Translations under genes and position numbers: made by a program
Shown here: one piece after another, positions 1 through 7,044 of the stretch
Numbering within the stretch: position 1 is the stretch's first letter
Layout: each line of letters begins with the position of its first letter
Origin: CAYLLN01 sp033762315
GTDB taxonomy: Bacteria > Planctomycetota > Planctomycetia > Pirellulales > Pirellulaceae
Direction: 5' to 3'
Assembly (NCBI GenBank): GCA_033762315.1
Contig: JANRLS010000226.1
Span: forward strand, 21,214 to 85,213
DNA length: 64,000 bases
Notes under the pieces: model-generated
Seen by the model: only the letters and a program-made list of their open reading frames with translations
Databases searched by the model: none
Told to the model about the DNA's origin: nothing

Positions 1-1
1 C

Positions 2-346
2 CTGGTGCAGGCCATTGCCGCCGCCAGCGGCATCGAACGGGCGGAGGTGGTGAGCCCCACCTTCGTGCTGCTCGCTACCTATCGCGGCCGGCGCACGATT
101 CATCATCTCGACGCCTATCGCCTGCGCGACGAGGACGACTTTCGCGAAATCGGCGGCGACGAAATCCTCGCTTCCGGCGACCTCGTCTTCATTGAATGGG
201 CCGAAAAAATCGCCGCCGCTCTGCCCGCCGACCGGCTCGACCTGATCCTCGAAGTGACGGGGCCCACCACGCGGCGAATTTGTTTTCGGACCTCGAACGA
301 ACACATCCAGCGCTGCCTCAACGAACTGGTACAACTCGGCAGTTAG
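2..346 (+). CDS. tsaE: TsaE, tRNA threonylcarbamoyladenosine biosynthesis ATPase (5' truncated)
   Basis: This is the C-terminal part of TsaE, the small P-loop ATPase that works with TsaB and TsaD to make t6A at position 37 of ANN-decoding tRNAs in the cytoplasm. The frame is open at the window edge, so the start codon and the Walker A loop lie upstream. The visible 114 codons contain typical family segments: SPTFVLL, the HLDAYRL block, the EIGGDEIL stretch and the IEWAEKI block that carries the second conserved acidic site. The stop is TAG at 344-346. It reads rightwards into a repeat-rich region, so it is probably the last gene of its unit. The assignment rests on motif recognition and is fairly certain. 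Confidence 0.9.
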   Translation: MVQAIAAASGIERAEVVSPTFVLLATYRGRRTIHHLDAYRLRDEDDFREIGGDEILASGDLVFIEWAEKIAAALPADRLDLILEVTGPTTRRICFRTSNEHIQRCLNELVQLGS

Positions 347-387
347 CCGTGCGACTACCGGGATTCGCGGCGAACGGTGACCAACTT

Positions 388-717
388 GGGTGCCTGGGTT
401 TTGCGCAGCATAACCCAGAGCGATGCCAACCAACGATGAATCGAGTGCTAACCCAATCCAAATAGAGGCCCGCGTGTCTGGTTCTTCCCTAGCATCACGC
501 AGTGCGATCCCGACGACCAAGGAACTGTGTGCCCATCGTTCCAACTGATCCCTACACTGTGAACATGGCTACTGAACCACCTCAAAGAATTCATCGTCGA
601 GCCATCAATTCGCCAGGGCACGCGAGCCCGATCGTTCTCGATTCAATTCCGTCGGATTGGCTGGTGGCTGCCTAAGTGCGGCGGGGCTGGGTTATGCTGC
701 GCAAAACCCAGGCACCC
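388..717. repeat. Perfect 30-bp inverted repeat pair enclosing about 270 bp
   Basis: Positions 388-417 and 688-717 are exact reverse complements over 30 bases. Each arm also holds a weak internal hairpin (TGGGTT ... AACCCA). The 270 bases between them hold no convincing gene; the longest start-to-stop stretch I read there on the plus strand is the 36-codon ORF at 565-675, with no family resemblance. The whole of 347-759 is otherwise without a supportable gene. The pair could be the ends of a small non-autonomous element (MITE-like) or two copies of one dispersed repeat inserted in opposite orientation. No target-site duplication was recognised. Confidence 0.7.
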
Positions 718-759
718 CAACGAAAGGATCCACGAATCGGGAAACCGGATTTCAGTGAA

Positions 760-1413
760 TTAGTCCGGTGAGGCCCTTCGCGCGCTTGAATTTTGCAACC
801 TTTCCGTCTCCACATATCCAAAGAGCGTGGCCACGAGGATGCCGCCGAGCAGGGCAAAGAGCCCGCCGCAGAGCGAATGCGTGGCAGGCAAAATGGCGGG
901 GGAACTGGTGGCGATTTGGGCCGAAGGGGTCCATTGCGGGGCGCTGCCGTCGTCCCATTTGACGAGGTAGTCGTTGCCATTGACCTCTTGAATGGTGCCC
1001 GAATAGTAGCTGCCGCCGCGCCACTGGGCCATCACGCGGGCCCCGATCTTGCGGTTGGGAGTCAGGTTCGCTTCCAGCCAGGCGACCAGATCATGCGTGA
1101 GCAAAACCGGCGACCGCGACGCGGTGGGAACTGGCCCCAGCCAGCGGATCGACGTCCCCCCGCCTTGCCCCCCGCCCGCATCGAATTCGGCGAACCAATA
1201 AGCCCAGCCGAAAATCGCAAAGCCCAGCCAGAACGCCCGCGCGGGGAGCGGCCGCAGAATGGCCCCGGCCACGGCCAGGCAGATAAGGGCGAGAAAGACC
1301 GTTGTCGCCGCGGTGCCCCCAATCCGCGACTGCGACACGACCGCCGACATGGCGAGCGCGACGAGCGTGATAACCAGCAGGAACGCGCCGATGGAGAAGC
1401 GAAAGCGGGACAT
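760..1413 (-). CDS. Small membrane protein with a C-terminal Tudor-like/SH3-like segment, function unknown
   Basis: I do not recognise a named family. The start at 1413 gives MSRFRFSIGAFLLVITLV, an N-terminal opening very common in planctomycete membrane proteins; an in-frame upstream ATG at 1464 would add 17 residues with no membrane character. The 217-residue product has hydrophobic segments near residues 8-25, 33-50 and 55-75, a soluble part, and a last hydrophobic segment near the C-terminus. The stretch around IGARVMAQWRGGSYYSGTIQEV followed by KWDDGS resembles a small Tudor/agenet-like beta-barrel (a pattern of type V-A-W-G-Y-G-I). It stands alone, with a repeat copy immediately upstream. 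A sensory or structural role would be a guess. Confidence 0.55.
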   Translation of the reverse strand: MSRFRFSIGAFLLVITLVALAMSAVVSQSRIGGTAATTVFLALICLAVAGAILRPLPARAFWLGFAIFGWAYWFAEFDAGGGQGGGTSIRWLGPVPTASRSPVLLTHDLVAWLEANLTPNRKIGARVMAQWRGGSYYSGTIQEVNGNDYLVKWDDGSAPQWTPSAQIATSSPAILPATHSLCGGLFALLGGILVATLFGYVETERLQNSSARRASPD

Positions 1414-1522
1414 GGTCCAATCCCAAAGCCGGAGGCGAGCAGCCTCCGGAGCGGCTCGATCCATGGAACGTTAAGCGGCAAATCCCAGAGGCAGATTTGC
1501 GTCCAGCCACCAGCGCCCGGTG

Positions 1523-1783
1523 CGGTCGTGATGAAAACGGATGTGTTCCTCAACCCATTGGCAATCGACCTGGGTTGTCTTGCGGGTCAGCCGACGGACC
1601 TGGCAAGCTTGACGGTATTGGTCAAGCAGTTTCATCGCCTCGGTATTATCGTGCGCAAGAAATGCCGGTTCAATCACCCTCTGAAAGACCGACTGGAACA
1701 GCTTGTGGCGTAAGGCCTTATTGCTTGACTGCCGAGTCGATCTGAATTTACGCTAACCATCAGTGGCGCAAAATAAATACACG
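1523..1783. repeat. 261-bp direct repeat, copy 1
   Basis: This block is imperfectly repeated at 3436-3696 with a constant offset of 1913 bases and no net insertion or deletion. Both copies stop just before a different small gene (starts at 1799 and 3707). On the minus strand one frame is open through the whole unit after a shared TAG near its upstream end. The two peptides differ mostly by conservative changes and both contain LDQYRQA, RKTTQVDC and WVEEHIRFHHDR. On the plus strand an ORF begins ATGAAAACGGATGTG, but its stop position differs between copies. The minus-strand frame is therefore the better candidate for a remnant coding segment. No family recognised. Confidence 0.75.
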
Positions 1784-1798
1784 TCCGGCGGCGCGGGT

Positions 1799-2353
1799 AT
1801 GTCGCACGAGTACAGGACGGTCTACGAGATTCTGGATGCGCTGCGGGTTCGACCTGCGCTGTTCTTGGGCAACCTCCATCGCAGACACCCGTTCGCCACT
1901 CTCCTGGCCTTCCTGGACGGGTTGAGCTTCGCGGACATTGACCCAGGCACTCCACCCATCTGGTTGTTCAGCCGGTGGATCACCGCCCGGGTAGATGGGA
2001 TCTCGACCAACCTGCCGTGGGACTGGCTGGAGGAACAACTCGGAGGCGACGGCGCGTACGCGGCGTACTTCCAATACCTTGACGAGTACCGGGCCTGCCT
2101 GGAGGTCGAGGTCGCACGACCGGAGGGCGTGGAGTTGGTGCCGCGGTTCTGGCGCGTGGATTCCAAGGGATGCCAGGTGTCGCCGCCAATCCCAGAGCGG
2201 CTGTATGTTGGGCAGTGGGCACCCTCGGAGGTGTTCTTCCTGACTGAGGTGTACGGGGCGAGCGTAGAGCGGTGCTTCCCGTACCATCGCTCGGTGGAGG
2301 GCGTTGTCGAGGAGGCGCAGTCCCGTTGGAGTGTGCCGGCTTCGGCCTGGTAA
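1799..2353 (+). CDS. Hypothetical protein, possible immunity-type protein
   Basis: 184 residues starting MSHEYRTVYEILDALRVRP. I chose the ATG at 1799; an upstream in-frame codon at 1763 lies inside the repeat. The segment RPALFLG followed by LLAFLDGLSFA resembles a pattern I know from small bacterial proteins of the type RPAMYLG ... FLDGY, often found as orphans near polymorphic-toxin loci. No enzyme motif, signal peptide or membrane segment is seen; the protein is acidic and rich in W and Y. It sits 16 bases after the end of repeat copy 1, a layout repeated for the gene at 3707. An immunity role is inference from that layout. Confidence 0.6.
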   Translation: MSHEYRTVYEILDALRVRPALFLGNLHRRHPFATLLAFLDGLSFADIDPGTPPIWLFSRWITARVDGISTNLPWDWLEEQLGGDGAYAAYFQYLDEYRACLEVEVARPEGVELVPRFWRVDSKGCQVSPPIPERLYVGQWAPSEVFFLTEVYGASVERCFPYHRSVEGVVEEAQSRWSVPASAW

Positions 2354-3435
2354 CACCGGCCGGGTGGCACTGTCAGTTGTGGGTCTGGTGGGTGTGGCAC
2401 TCAACGGCCGGGTGGCACTGTTCTAGGAGGGCTTATTGAGGGTGCCACTGGCAGTAGTCTGCCAGTGCGAACTGAAGAAGGTGTTTCCAATTCCCTGAAG
2501 CAGAAACCGAAAGACGCGGGTGGGCCAGTTTGCGTGGAAACTGGTCCAGCAAGAGGCATTGGCGTGGCCGGTACAACATTCGACCTCACGACCATCGCGG
2601 GTCGCCTCGGTTGCTCGCAACCGTAGCGGGTAGCCCAGCTTGCTGGCAAGCTGGGCGGGGGAGAGGCACGACACCAGTCACGCAGAGCCTGAGCGTTCGA
2701 GTTCGCAACTGGTTGTCAACGTAGCCCAGCCGCCGAGGAACCACCAGCAGTGGTGCCTCCTGCTGGCCCAGTTTGCAAGCAAACCCGGCCACCCGCGATT
2801 TACAACCGATCCGCTGCCGATGTCTTTGCCCCAACGGGGCAACCTGTGATAGCCCAGGCCGCAGGCCTGGGTTGCGTGGCGCGCCAACGACACCCAAGCC
2901 CCAACGGGGCGCAATGTTCCCGGCGATACGGCGTTCGCCAGCGGTTTGCCATGGCGCCCCGTCGAGGCTTGGGAATGGATCTATGCGATCCGATTACCCA
3001 GGGCGTTGCCCTGGGCTGTCACAGGTCGGCCCGTTGGGCCGGCGGGTGGCACTGTCCAGGGTTCTTTTGTGCGGTGTGCCACTGGCAGTATTCTCCCAGT
3101 GCGGAGCGGGTTGGAAGCGTCCATTGGCACTACTCAGCGGCCTTGGGGAGCTTGTGGCAAGAAGGAGGGTTTGGAGCTGACGTGGATTGCAGCTGTGACC
3201 AGAACTCGGCGGGGAAGGTTAGCTCATGGATGTCGCCCGGCTCGTGAAAATGGCGAACCATTTTGCAATGTGGCACTGGGTGGTCCATAATCAACGCGAT
3301 TTCGGAACTTCCGGCTCTTGCCAAAAGCCCCTTGGCCGACGTGCGAAGCCAATCGAAGCCTCCTCCCGCTTCGGCACTGGCAGAGTACTGCCAGTGGCAC
3401 CCCAAGCAGCCACACAACCGACAGTGCCACCCAGC
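2354..3435. repeat. Gene-free stretch packed with short hairpin repeats
   Basis: No convincing gene is seen over about 1.08 kb. The stretch instead holds many short perfect or near-perfect hairpins. CACTGGCAG/CTGCCAGTG has a 4-base loop at 2446-2467 and again at 3375-3396, with a decayed version near 3080-3101. CCCAGCTTG/CAAGCTGGG lies at 2634-2655. CCCAGGCC/GGCCTGGG lies at 2853-2871. CCCAGGGC/GCCCTGGG lies at 2997-3015, followed by GGCCC/GGGCC at 3028-3040. Phrases such as GGGTGGCACTG and CCCCAACGGGGC recur. These look like a family of dispersed intergenic palindromes, not terminators, because they lack T-runs. Confidence 0.7.
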
Positions 3436-3696
3436 CGGTCGTGATGAAAACGGATGTGTTCCTCAACCCATCGGCAATCGACCTGGGTTGTCTTGCGGGC
3501 CAGCCGACGGACCCAGCCAGCCTGACGGTATTGGTCAAGCACTTTCATCGCCAAAGAATTATCGTGCGCAAGAATTGCCGGATCAATCACCCGGTCCCGC
3601 ACTGGCCGTAAAGGCAAATGCCATAACACCTTAGCGATTGACTGCCTAATCAATCTGAGTTTACTCTAACCCCCAGTGGCGCAAGATAAATACACG
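3436..3696. repeat. 261-bp direct repeat, copy 2
   Basis: Second copy of the unit at 1523-1783. Divergence is concentrated in the middle (about 3597-3640); the two ends are best conserved, including the CAGTGGCGCAA and ATAAATACACG block at the downstream edge. The minus-strand frame (VIDPAILAHDN, then VLDQYRQAGWVRR, then RKTTQVDCRWVEEH) is open through this copy too. The next gene begins 11 bases after its end. Two diverged copies each leading into an unrelated small gene suggest a cassette-like arrangement or a duplicated leader. Confidence 0.75.
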
Positions 3697-3706
3697 GTAG
3701 GCCTAA

Positions 3707-4066
3707 ATGGACCCATTTCCCGACGAATGGGAATTGCTTGCACTATTCGAGGCGGAGCCCACCGTCGTCGATCGAGGCGTTCCTTGGGAGTACAATGTCC
3801 TTATCTTTGAAACCACTCGCGGCCAGAGTCATGTTCGCTGCGAAATCGAGCCGGGCTATGAAAAGATAAAGCTCAATTGGTGGGACGGACCGGAAGAGCG
3901 GCTGTCGCTGGAATTGAACTCGGTCCTGGGGCTGCGTGTCGTAACCGGCGGTGGCAGGGATTACCTCGTGGCCTCGTTTCGCGATCCGCATTTGTTCGAT
4001 TTGGAGTTCCACCTGAAGCCAACGGTCTGCCTCCGCTGGGGAACCTCCAATATGCATCTGGCCTAA
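3707..4066 (+). CDS. Hypothetical protein, orphan
   Basis: 119 residues beginning MDPFPDEWELLALFEAEP. No family is recognised. It is small, acidic, without signal peptide or membrane segment, and has alternating beta-rich stretches (YNVLIFETTRG, then ELNSVLGLRVVTGGG) of the kind seen in immunity proteins and SMI1-like folds, but the match is only in general style. It lies 11 bases downstream of repeat copy 2, like the gene at 1799 after copy 1. Base composition is less GC-rich at third positions than in the neighbouring metabolic genes. Confidence 0.5.
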   Translation: MDPFPDEWELLALFEAEPTVVDRGVPWEYNVLIFETTRGQSHVRCEIEPGYEKIKLNWWDGPEERLSLELNSVLGLRVVTGGGRDYLVASFRDPHLFDLEFHLKPTVCLRWGTSNMHLA

Positions 4067-4358
4067 CCAGCCGGCGGGTGGCCTCGGTGGCGCGCAACCG
4101 TAAGCCAGCAAGAGGCTCACTCCGTGCGACGCCGCAACTCAGGTCGCCCCTGCCAGTGCGGAACTGGTGAATCAGGCCCAAGACTGGCGTGGGAACTCGC
4201 CGCGGTGGTACCTAGGGCGGCAGACGGAGGGACTGCCAATCGTCTCGTTCGACTGTCCACCCGCGGTTTCTGAAAAGCGCAACACCCCATCAACCCTCAT
4301 TCGACAGTGCCCTCCAGCCGACAGGACGGGGAGACCGAAAAATCCGCGCACCAGACTC

Positions 4359-4387
4359 TTGAAAAATGATGTGTTGTATAGTATATT
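4359..4387 (+). promoter_or_regulatory. Candidate sigma-70 type promoter
   Basis: TTGAAA at 4359-4364 and TATATT at 4382-4387 are separated by 17 bases. About 30 bases on, AAGGAGG at 4415-4421 precedes an ATG at 4427 by 5 bases. The ORF from that ATG (4427-5200) has no recognisable family and its last third lies antisense to the oxidoreductase gene at 4832-6157. The signals are good in form, but the gene they would drive is doubtful; it may be a remnant. Confidence 0.4.
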
Positions 4388-4831
4388 GGGAGTCAGGAAG
4401 TTAGCAAGTGCGGGAAGGAGGGGCAAATGCGGGGAGCTATTTTCGGCTGGTGTTTGCGTTGCGTGCGAGGTGCGGAAGGTGGCGGCATCCGCAGAGCGAG
4501 ATGGGGCAAAGGTCTTATTGGGCTTATCAAAGGGGCCGTGCGCGAAAAGGGGGCAGGACTTGCCGCAAGTGATTGCAGCGTCAGGAGTTGCAAGCAGAAA
4601 ACAAGCGGTTCCGACGTCGCAAGTCGCGTGCGCGCTCGGATAAGTGGCTCCGGGGCAACAATTTCGTGGTGTGGACCTGGAGGATGGCAGAGTTACCGCA
4701 CCCAGCCCCTGCGGTCACGCGGGTGGCCTGACCGGACCGCCATTCTGGTTTCGCGCGACTGCAGGCCGTTGCGGCCGGCCCGCCATTCCCAGAGGCAGGT
4801 CTGCCTCTGGCTGCTATGGAGGGAGACAGGC
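4388..4831. other. Gene-poor stretch with a hairpin downstream of the Gfo/Idh gene
   Basis: No gene can be supported here or in 4067-4358. Frames show isolated coding-like patches (for example a charged stretch with ELQAENKRFRRRKSRAR around 4590-4640) broken by stops, consistent with decayed coding DNA. A perfect 10-bp hairpin, CCAGAGGCAG/CTGCCTCTGG, lies at 4789-4810, just past the 3' end of the minus-strand gene at 4832. It could act as a 3' stem-loop for that operon or be one more dispersed palindrome. Confidence 0.4.
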
Positions 4832-6157
4832 TTAAGCGGGATAATTCACGGCGCTGCCGCTTTTGAGCGCCTCGCCTGCCATCAGCACGGTGGCGGCATC
4901 GGCGAGGCCGATGAAGGCGTCGCAAATGGTGGCGGGGTCGCGGCGGCGGACGTGGTCGAGAAAGCTGACCAGCTCGTCGCGGGTGTCGTCGCTTTCGAGC
5001 AGATCAATTTCCAGCGGCTCCCCCCGATGGGCCCAAGGCGAACTGCTCATCTTGAGCGTTTTTCCGGCGGTCAAAATCGCGGCGTTCCCCTCGTCCCCCG
5101 GCTTCAGCCAGGCGGCCTCTTCGGGAAGCTTTTCGCGATAGAACAGCCCCTTCGTCGAAGTGAGGAAGAGCGAGCCGCGCGTGCCCAGGATCAGCTCTGA
5201 GGCCCCTTCGTAGGCGTTGTTGCAGAGGGAGGAGTAAGTGACGCGGATGGTGCGTTTGCTGGCTTCTGGCTGCTGGCCCCTGGCTCCTGGCTCTTTCACG
5301 GCAGGCGAGACGCCTGCCCCACAGTCGTACTCATACACGCAGAAGACGTTGTCGGCGACCTCGCGGCCATCCCGCCAATAGTCGATCCCGCCGCTGGCAA
5401 TGACGCGGCGCGGCGTGGTGCCGAGCAGCCAGTTGGCGACGTCCAGCTGGTGGCTGCCGAGCTCGGCCATCAGCCCCTGCGAGAAACGGTCGTACAGCCG
5501 CCAATTGAGCCGATACTCGAGGGCCTGCCACTGCGGATCGCCCGCCGGCACGGGAACGGGCCGCCGCCAGTTGTTGTTGCGGTGCCATTGGGCTTTGATC
5601 GAGGAAATCTGACCGAGCAACCCTGCCTTCACCATTGCGGCCGCTTGCTGATAGATCGGATTGGCCCGCCGCTGGAGGCCGACTTGAAAGACGCACTTCG
5701 CGGCCGCCACCTGCCCGGCCAGCTTCTGGCACTCGGCAACCGAATAGCACATCGTTTTTTCCAGAAACACATCGCAGCCGGCGCTGATCGCATCGCTGGC
5801 GACCTGATAATGCAGATAGAGCGGCACCGCGATCACCACCGCCTGTGGCTTGATTTTTTCGAGCAGTTGGCGGTAGTCGCCAAAGGTTTGGGCCTGCGGA
5901 CCGGCATACTTGGCGGCCCGAGCGCGGTGCGGCTCGTAATCGTCGGCTACCGCGACGACTTCGCACCCCTGGATGGTCGTCAGTGCCCGCAGCAAATCGC
6001 TCCCCCGCGCGCCGGTGCCGATGACCGCCGTCCGCACCGGCTCGGCATCGGCAGCCGTGGCCACCGTTGCCGTGCTCGCTGCCGCAAACAGGCCGCCGGT
6101 CGCTTCGAGAAACAAGCGGCGGGAGCGGGTGATTTCGGTGATGGGCTGGCTGGTCAT
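4832..6157 (-). CDS. Tat-exported Gfo/Idh/MocA family oxidoreductase
   Basis: 441 residues. A twin-arginine signal (RSRRLFLEAT, residues 11-20, then an Ala-rich hydrophobic stretch) predicts export through Tat with the cofactor already bound. The mature part opens with the Rossmann fold (TAVIGTGARGSDLLRAL), has the family's EKTMCYS loop (the usual EKP site with T in place of P), and the later GSHQLDVANWLLG segment with the conserved H and D. Substrate is unknown; relatives oxidise sugars or act as glycosidases. It is the last gene of a minus-strand operon: its ATG overlaps the ApbE stop by 4 bp (ATGA). An inserted low-complexity peptide near residues 279-302 comes from a palindromic repeat. 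Confidence 0.9.
   Translation of the reverse strand: MTSQPITEITRSRRLFLEATGGLFAAASTATVATAADAEPVRTAVIGTGARGSDLLRALTTIQGCEVVAVADDYEPHRARAAKYAGPQAQTFGDYRQLLEKIKPQAVVIAVPLYLHYQVASDAISAGCDVFLEKTMCYSVAECQKLAGQVAAAKCVFQVGLQRRANPIYQQAAAMVKAGLLGQISSIKAQWHRNNNWRRPVPVPAGDPQWQALEYRLNWRLYDRFSQGLMAELGSHQLDVANWLLGTTPRRVIASGGIDYWRDGREVADNVFCVYEYDCGAGVSPAVKEPGARGQQPEASKRTIRVTYSSLCNNAYEGASELILGTRGSLFLTSTKGLFYREKLPEEAAWLKPGDEGNAAILTAGKTLKMSSSPWAHRGEPLEIDLLESDDTRDELVSFLDHVRRRDPATICDAFIGLADAATVLMAGEALKSGSAVNYPA
5253..5325. repeat. Palindromic repeat inserted in-frame in the Gfo/Idh gene (encodes CGAGVSPAV)
   Basis: Inside the coding sequence lies a GGCAGGCG/CGCCTGCC hairpin (8-bp stem, 3-base loop, 5300-5318) next to a run of CTGGCTCCTGGC-like units at 5259-5290. 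On the coding strand it reads CGAGVSPAV followed by a Gln/Glu/Pro/Ala-rich linker. From general knowledge, GAGVSPA peptides recur in unrelated planctomycete and verrucomicrobial proteins because this palindrome inserts in genes. The frame is preserved and the family fold continues on both sides. Confidence 0.7.
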
Positions 6158-7044
6158 ACCGACTCCAATAGCCGGAAGCTAACAGCTTCCGGGATCCTGC
6201 CGGCCAGCCGAACGATTCGAATATCTGACGCAACTTGTTCGAGAACAAACCGCTCCGCCGCCTCGCGGTCCATCACCACCAGCGCTGTCGAAAGCACTTC
6301 CGCTTCGGCCGCGGTCGGGGCCATCACTGCATAGCCGACTTCGCCAGCGACCACCTTGCCGGTGCGCGGGTCGATAATGTCGGCCTGCTCGTTCACGGCC
6401 GAACACGACAGGGCGGCATCGGAAAGCTCAATGGTTTCGGCTGGTTCGCCGGTCGTCGGATCGCGGAGGGCGATGCGCCAGGGCTGGCCGTTTTCGTCGC
6501 GGCCCTGGGCGAGGACCGAACTGGTGCCCCCGTGGAGCAGGGCGTGTTCGATGTTGTTTTCGGAGAGGATTTCGGCGGCCCGGTCGAGGGCATAGCCCTT
6601 GCCGATGGCGCCGAGGTCGAGTTGGATGACCGAATCGTGAAAGCGAATGAGGCGGCGGACAGGGTCGAATTCGATTTTCGGTAAAGCTGCGAATTTGGAG
6701 GAGGCGACGTCATCGGGAAGCTGACGCATCCCGCTCGCCTGGCTCGCCAGAGAGGAAGCGGCGATGTCAATCGCTCCACCGGTCCACTCGCGGGCGGCCA
6801 AGCAAGCGGCCAGTAGCTGGGCGACTTCGCGGTCGATCAGCACGGGTTCCCTCGCAGCCAGCCGGTTAATCCGCGAGATTTCGCTCCGCGGGTCGAAGCG
6901 CGAAAGGAGCTGTTCGATCCGCTCGATTTCGTCGAGCACCGCGTCGGCGACCGCGGCCAGGTGCTGCTCGTCGTCGCCCAGGAGCAGCACTTCGAAGAGC
7001 GTGCCCATTGCGGGACGCGTGCGGTGGACACTCCGCTCAGGCAT
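6154..7044 (-). CDS. apbE: ApbE-family FAD:protein FMN transferase
   Basis: 296 residues from the ATG at 7044 (MPERSVHRTRPAMGTLFEV); an in-frame ATG at 7059 would add five residues. ApbE covalently attaches FMN to a Ser/Thr of target flavoproteins using FAD and Mg2+. Family marks are TRPAMGT near the start, SRFDPRSEISRIN, the LDLGAIGKGYALDRA block that binds FAD, the HGGTSSVLAQG segment, and the late VMAPTAAEAEVLSTAL metal/FAD region. No lipobox or clear signal peptide is seen. It overlaps the upstream FAD oxidoreductase stop by 8 bp and the downstream Gfo/Idh start by 4 bp, so the three are probably translated together. A flavinylated partner may be in the operon or elsewhere. Confidence 0.92.
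   Translation of the reverse strand: MPERSVHRTRPAMGTLFEVLLLGDDEQHLAAVADAVLDEIERIEQLLSRFDPRSEISRINRLAAREPVLIDREVAQLLAACLAAREWTGGAIDIAASSLASQASGMRQLPDDVASSKFAALPKIEFDPVRRLIRFHDSVIQLDLGAIGKGYALDRAAEILSENNIEHALLHGGTSSVLAQGRDENGQPWRIALRDPTTGEPAETIELSDAALSCSAVNEQADIIDPRTGKVVAGEVGYAVMAPTAAEAEVLSTALVVMDREAAERFVLEQVASDIRIVRLAGRIPEAVSFRLLESV

Noticed and set aside
793..1713. Plus-strand ORF of 306 codons
   Set aside because: Antisense to the membrane protein at 760-1413, and very rich in Arg, Gly and Pro without family motifs. Its end falls in the repeat.
4427..5200. ORF of 257 codons after a good promoter and ribosome site
   Set aside because: No family resemblance, odd composition, and the last third is antisense to the Gfo/Idh gene. 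Kept only as a finding about the signals.
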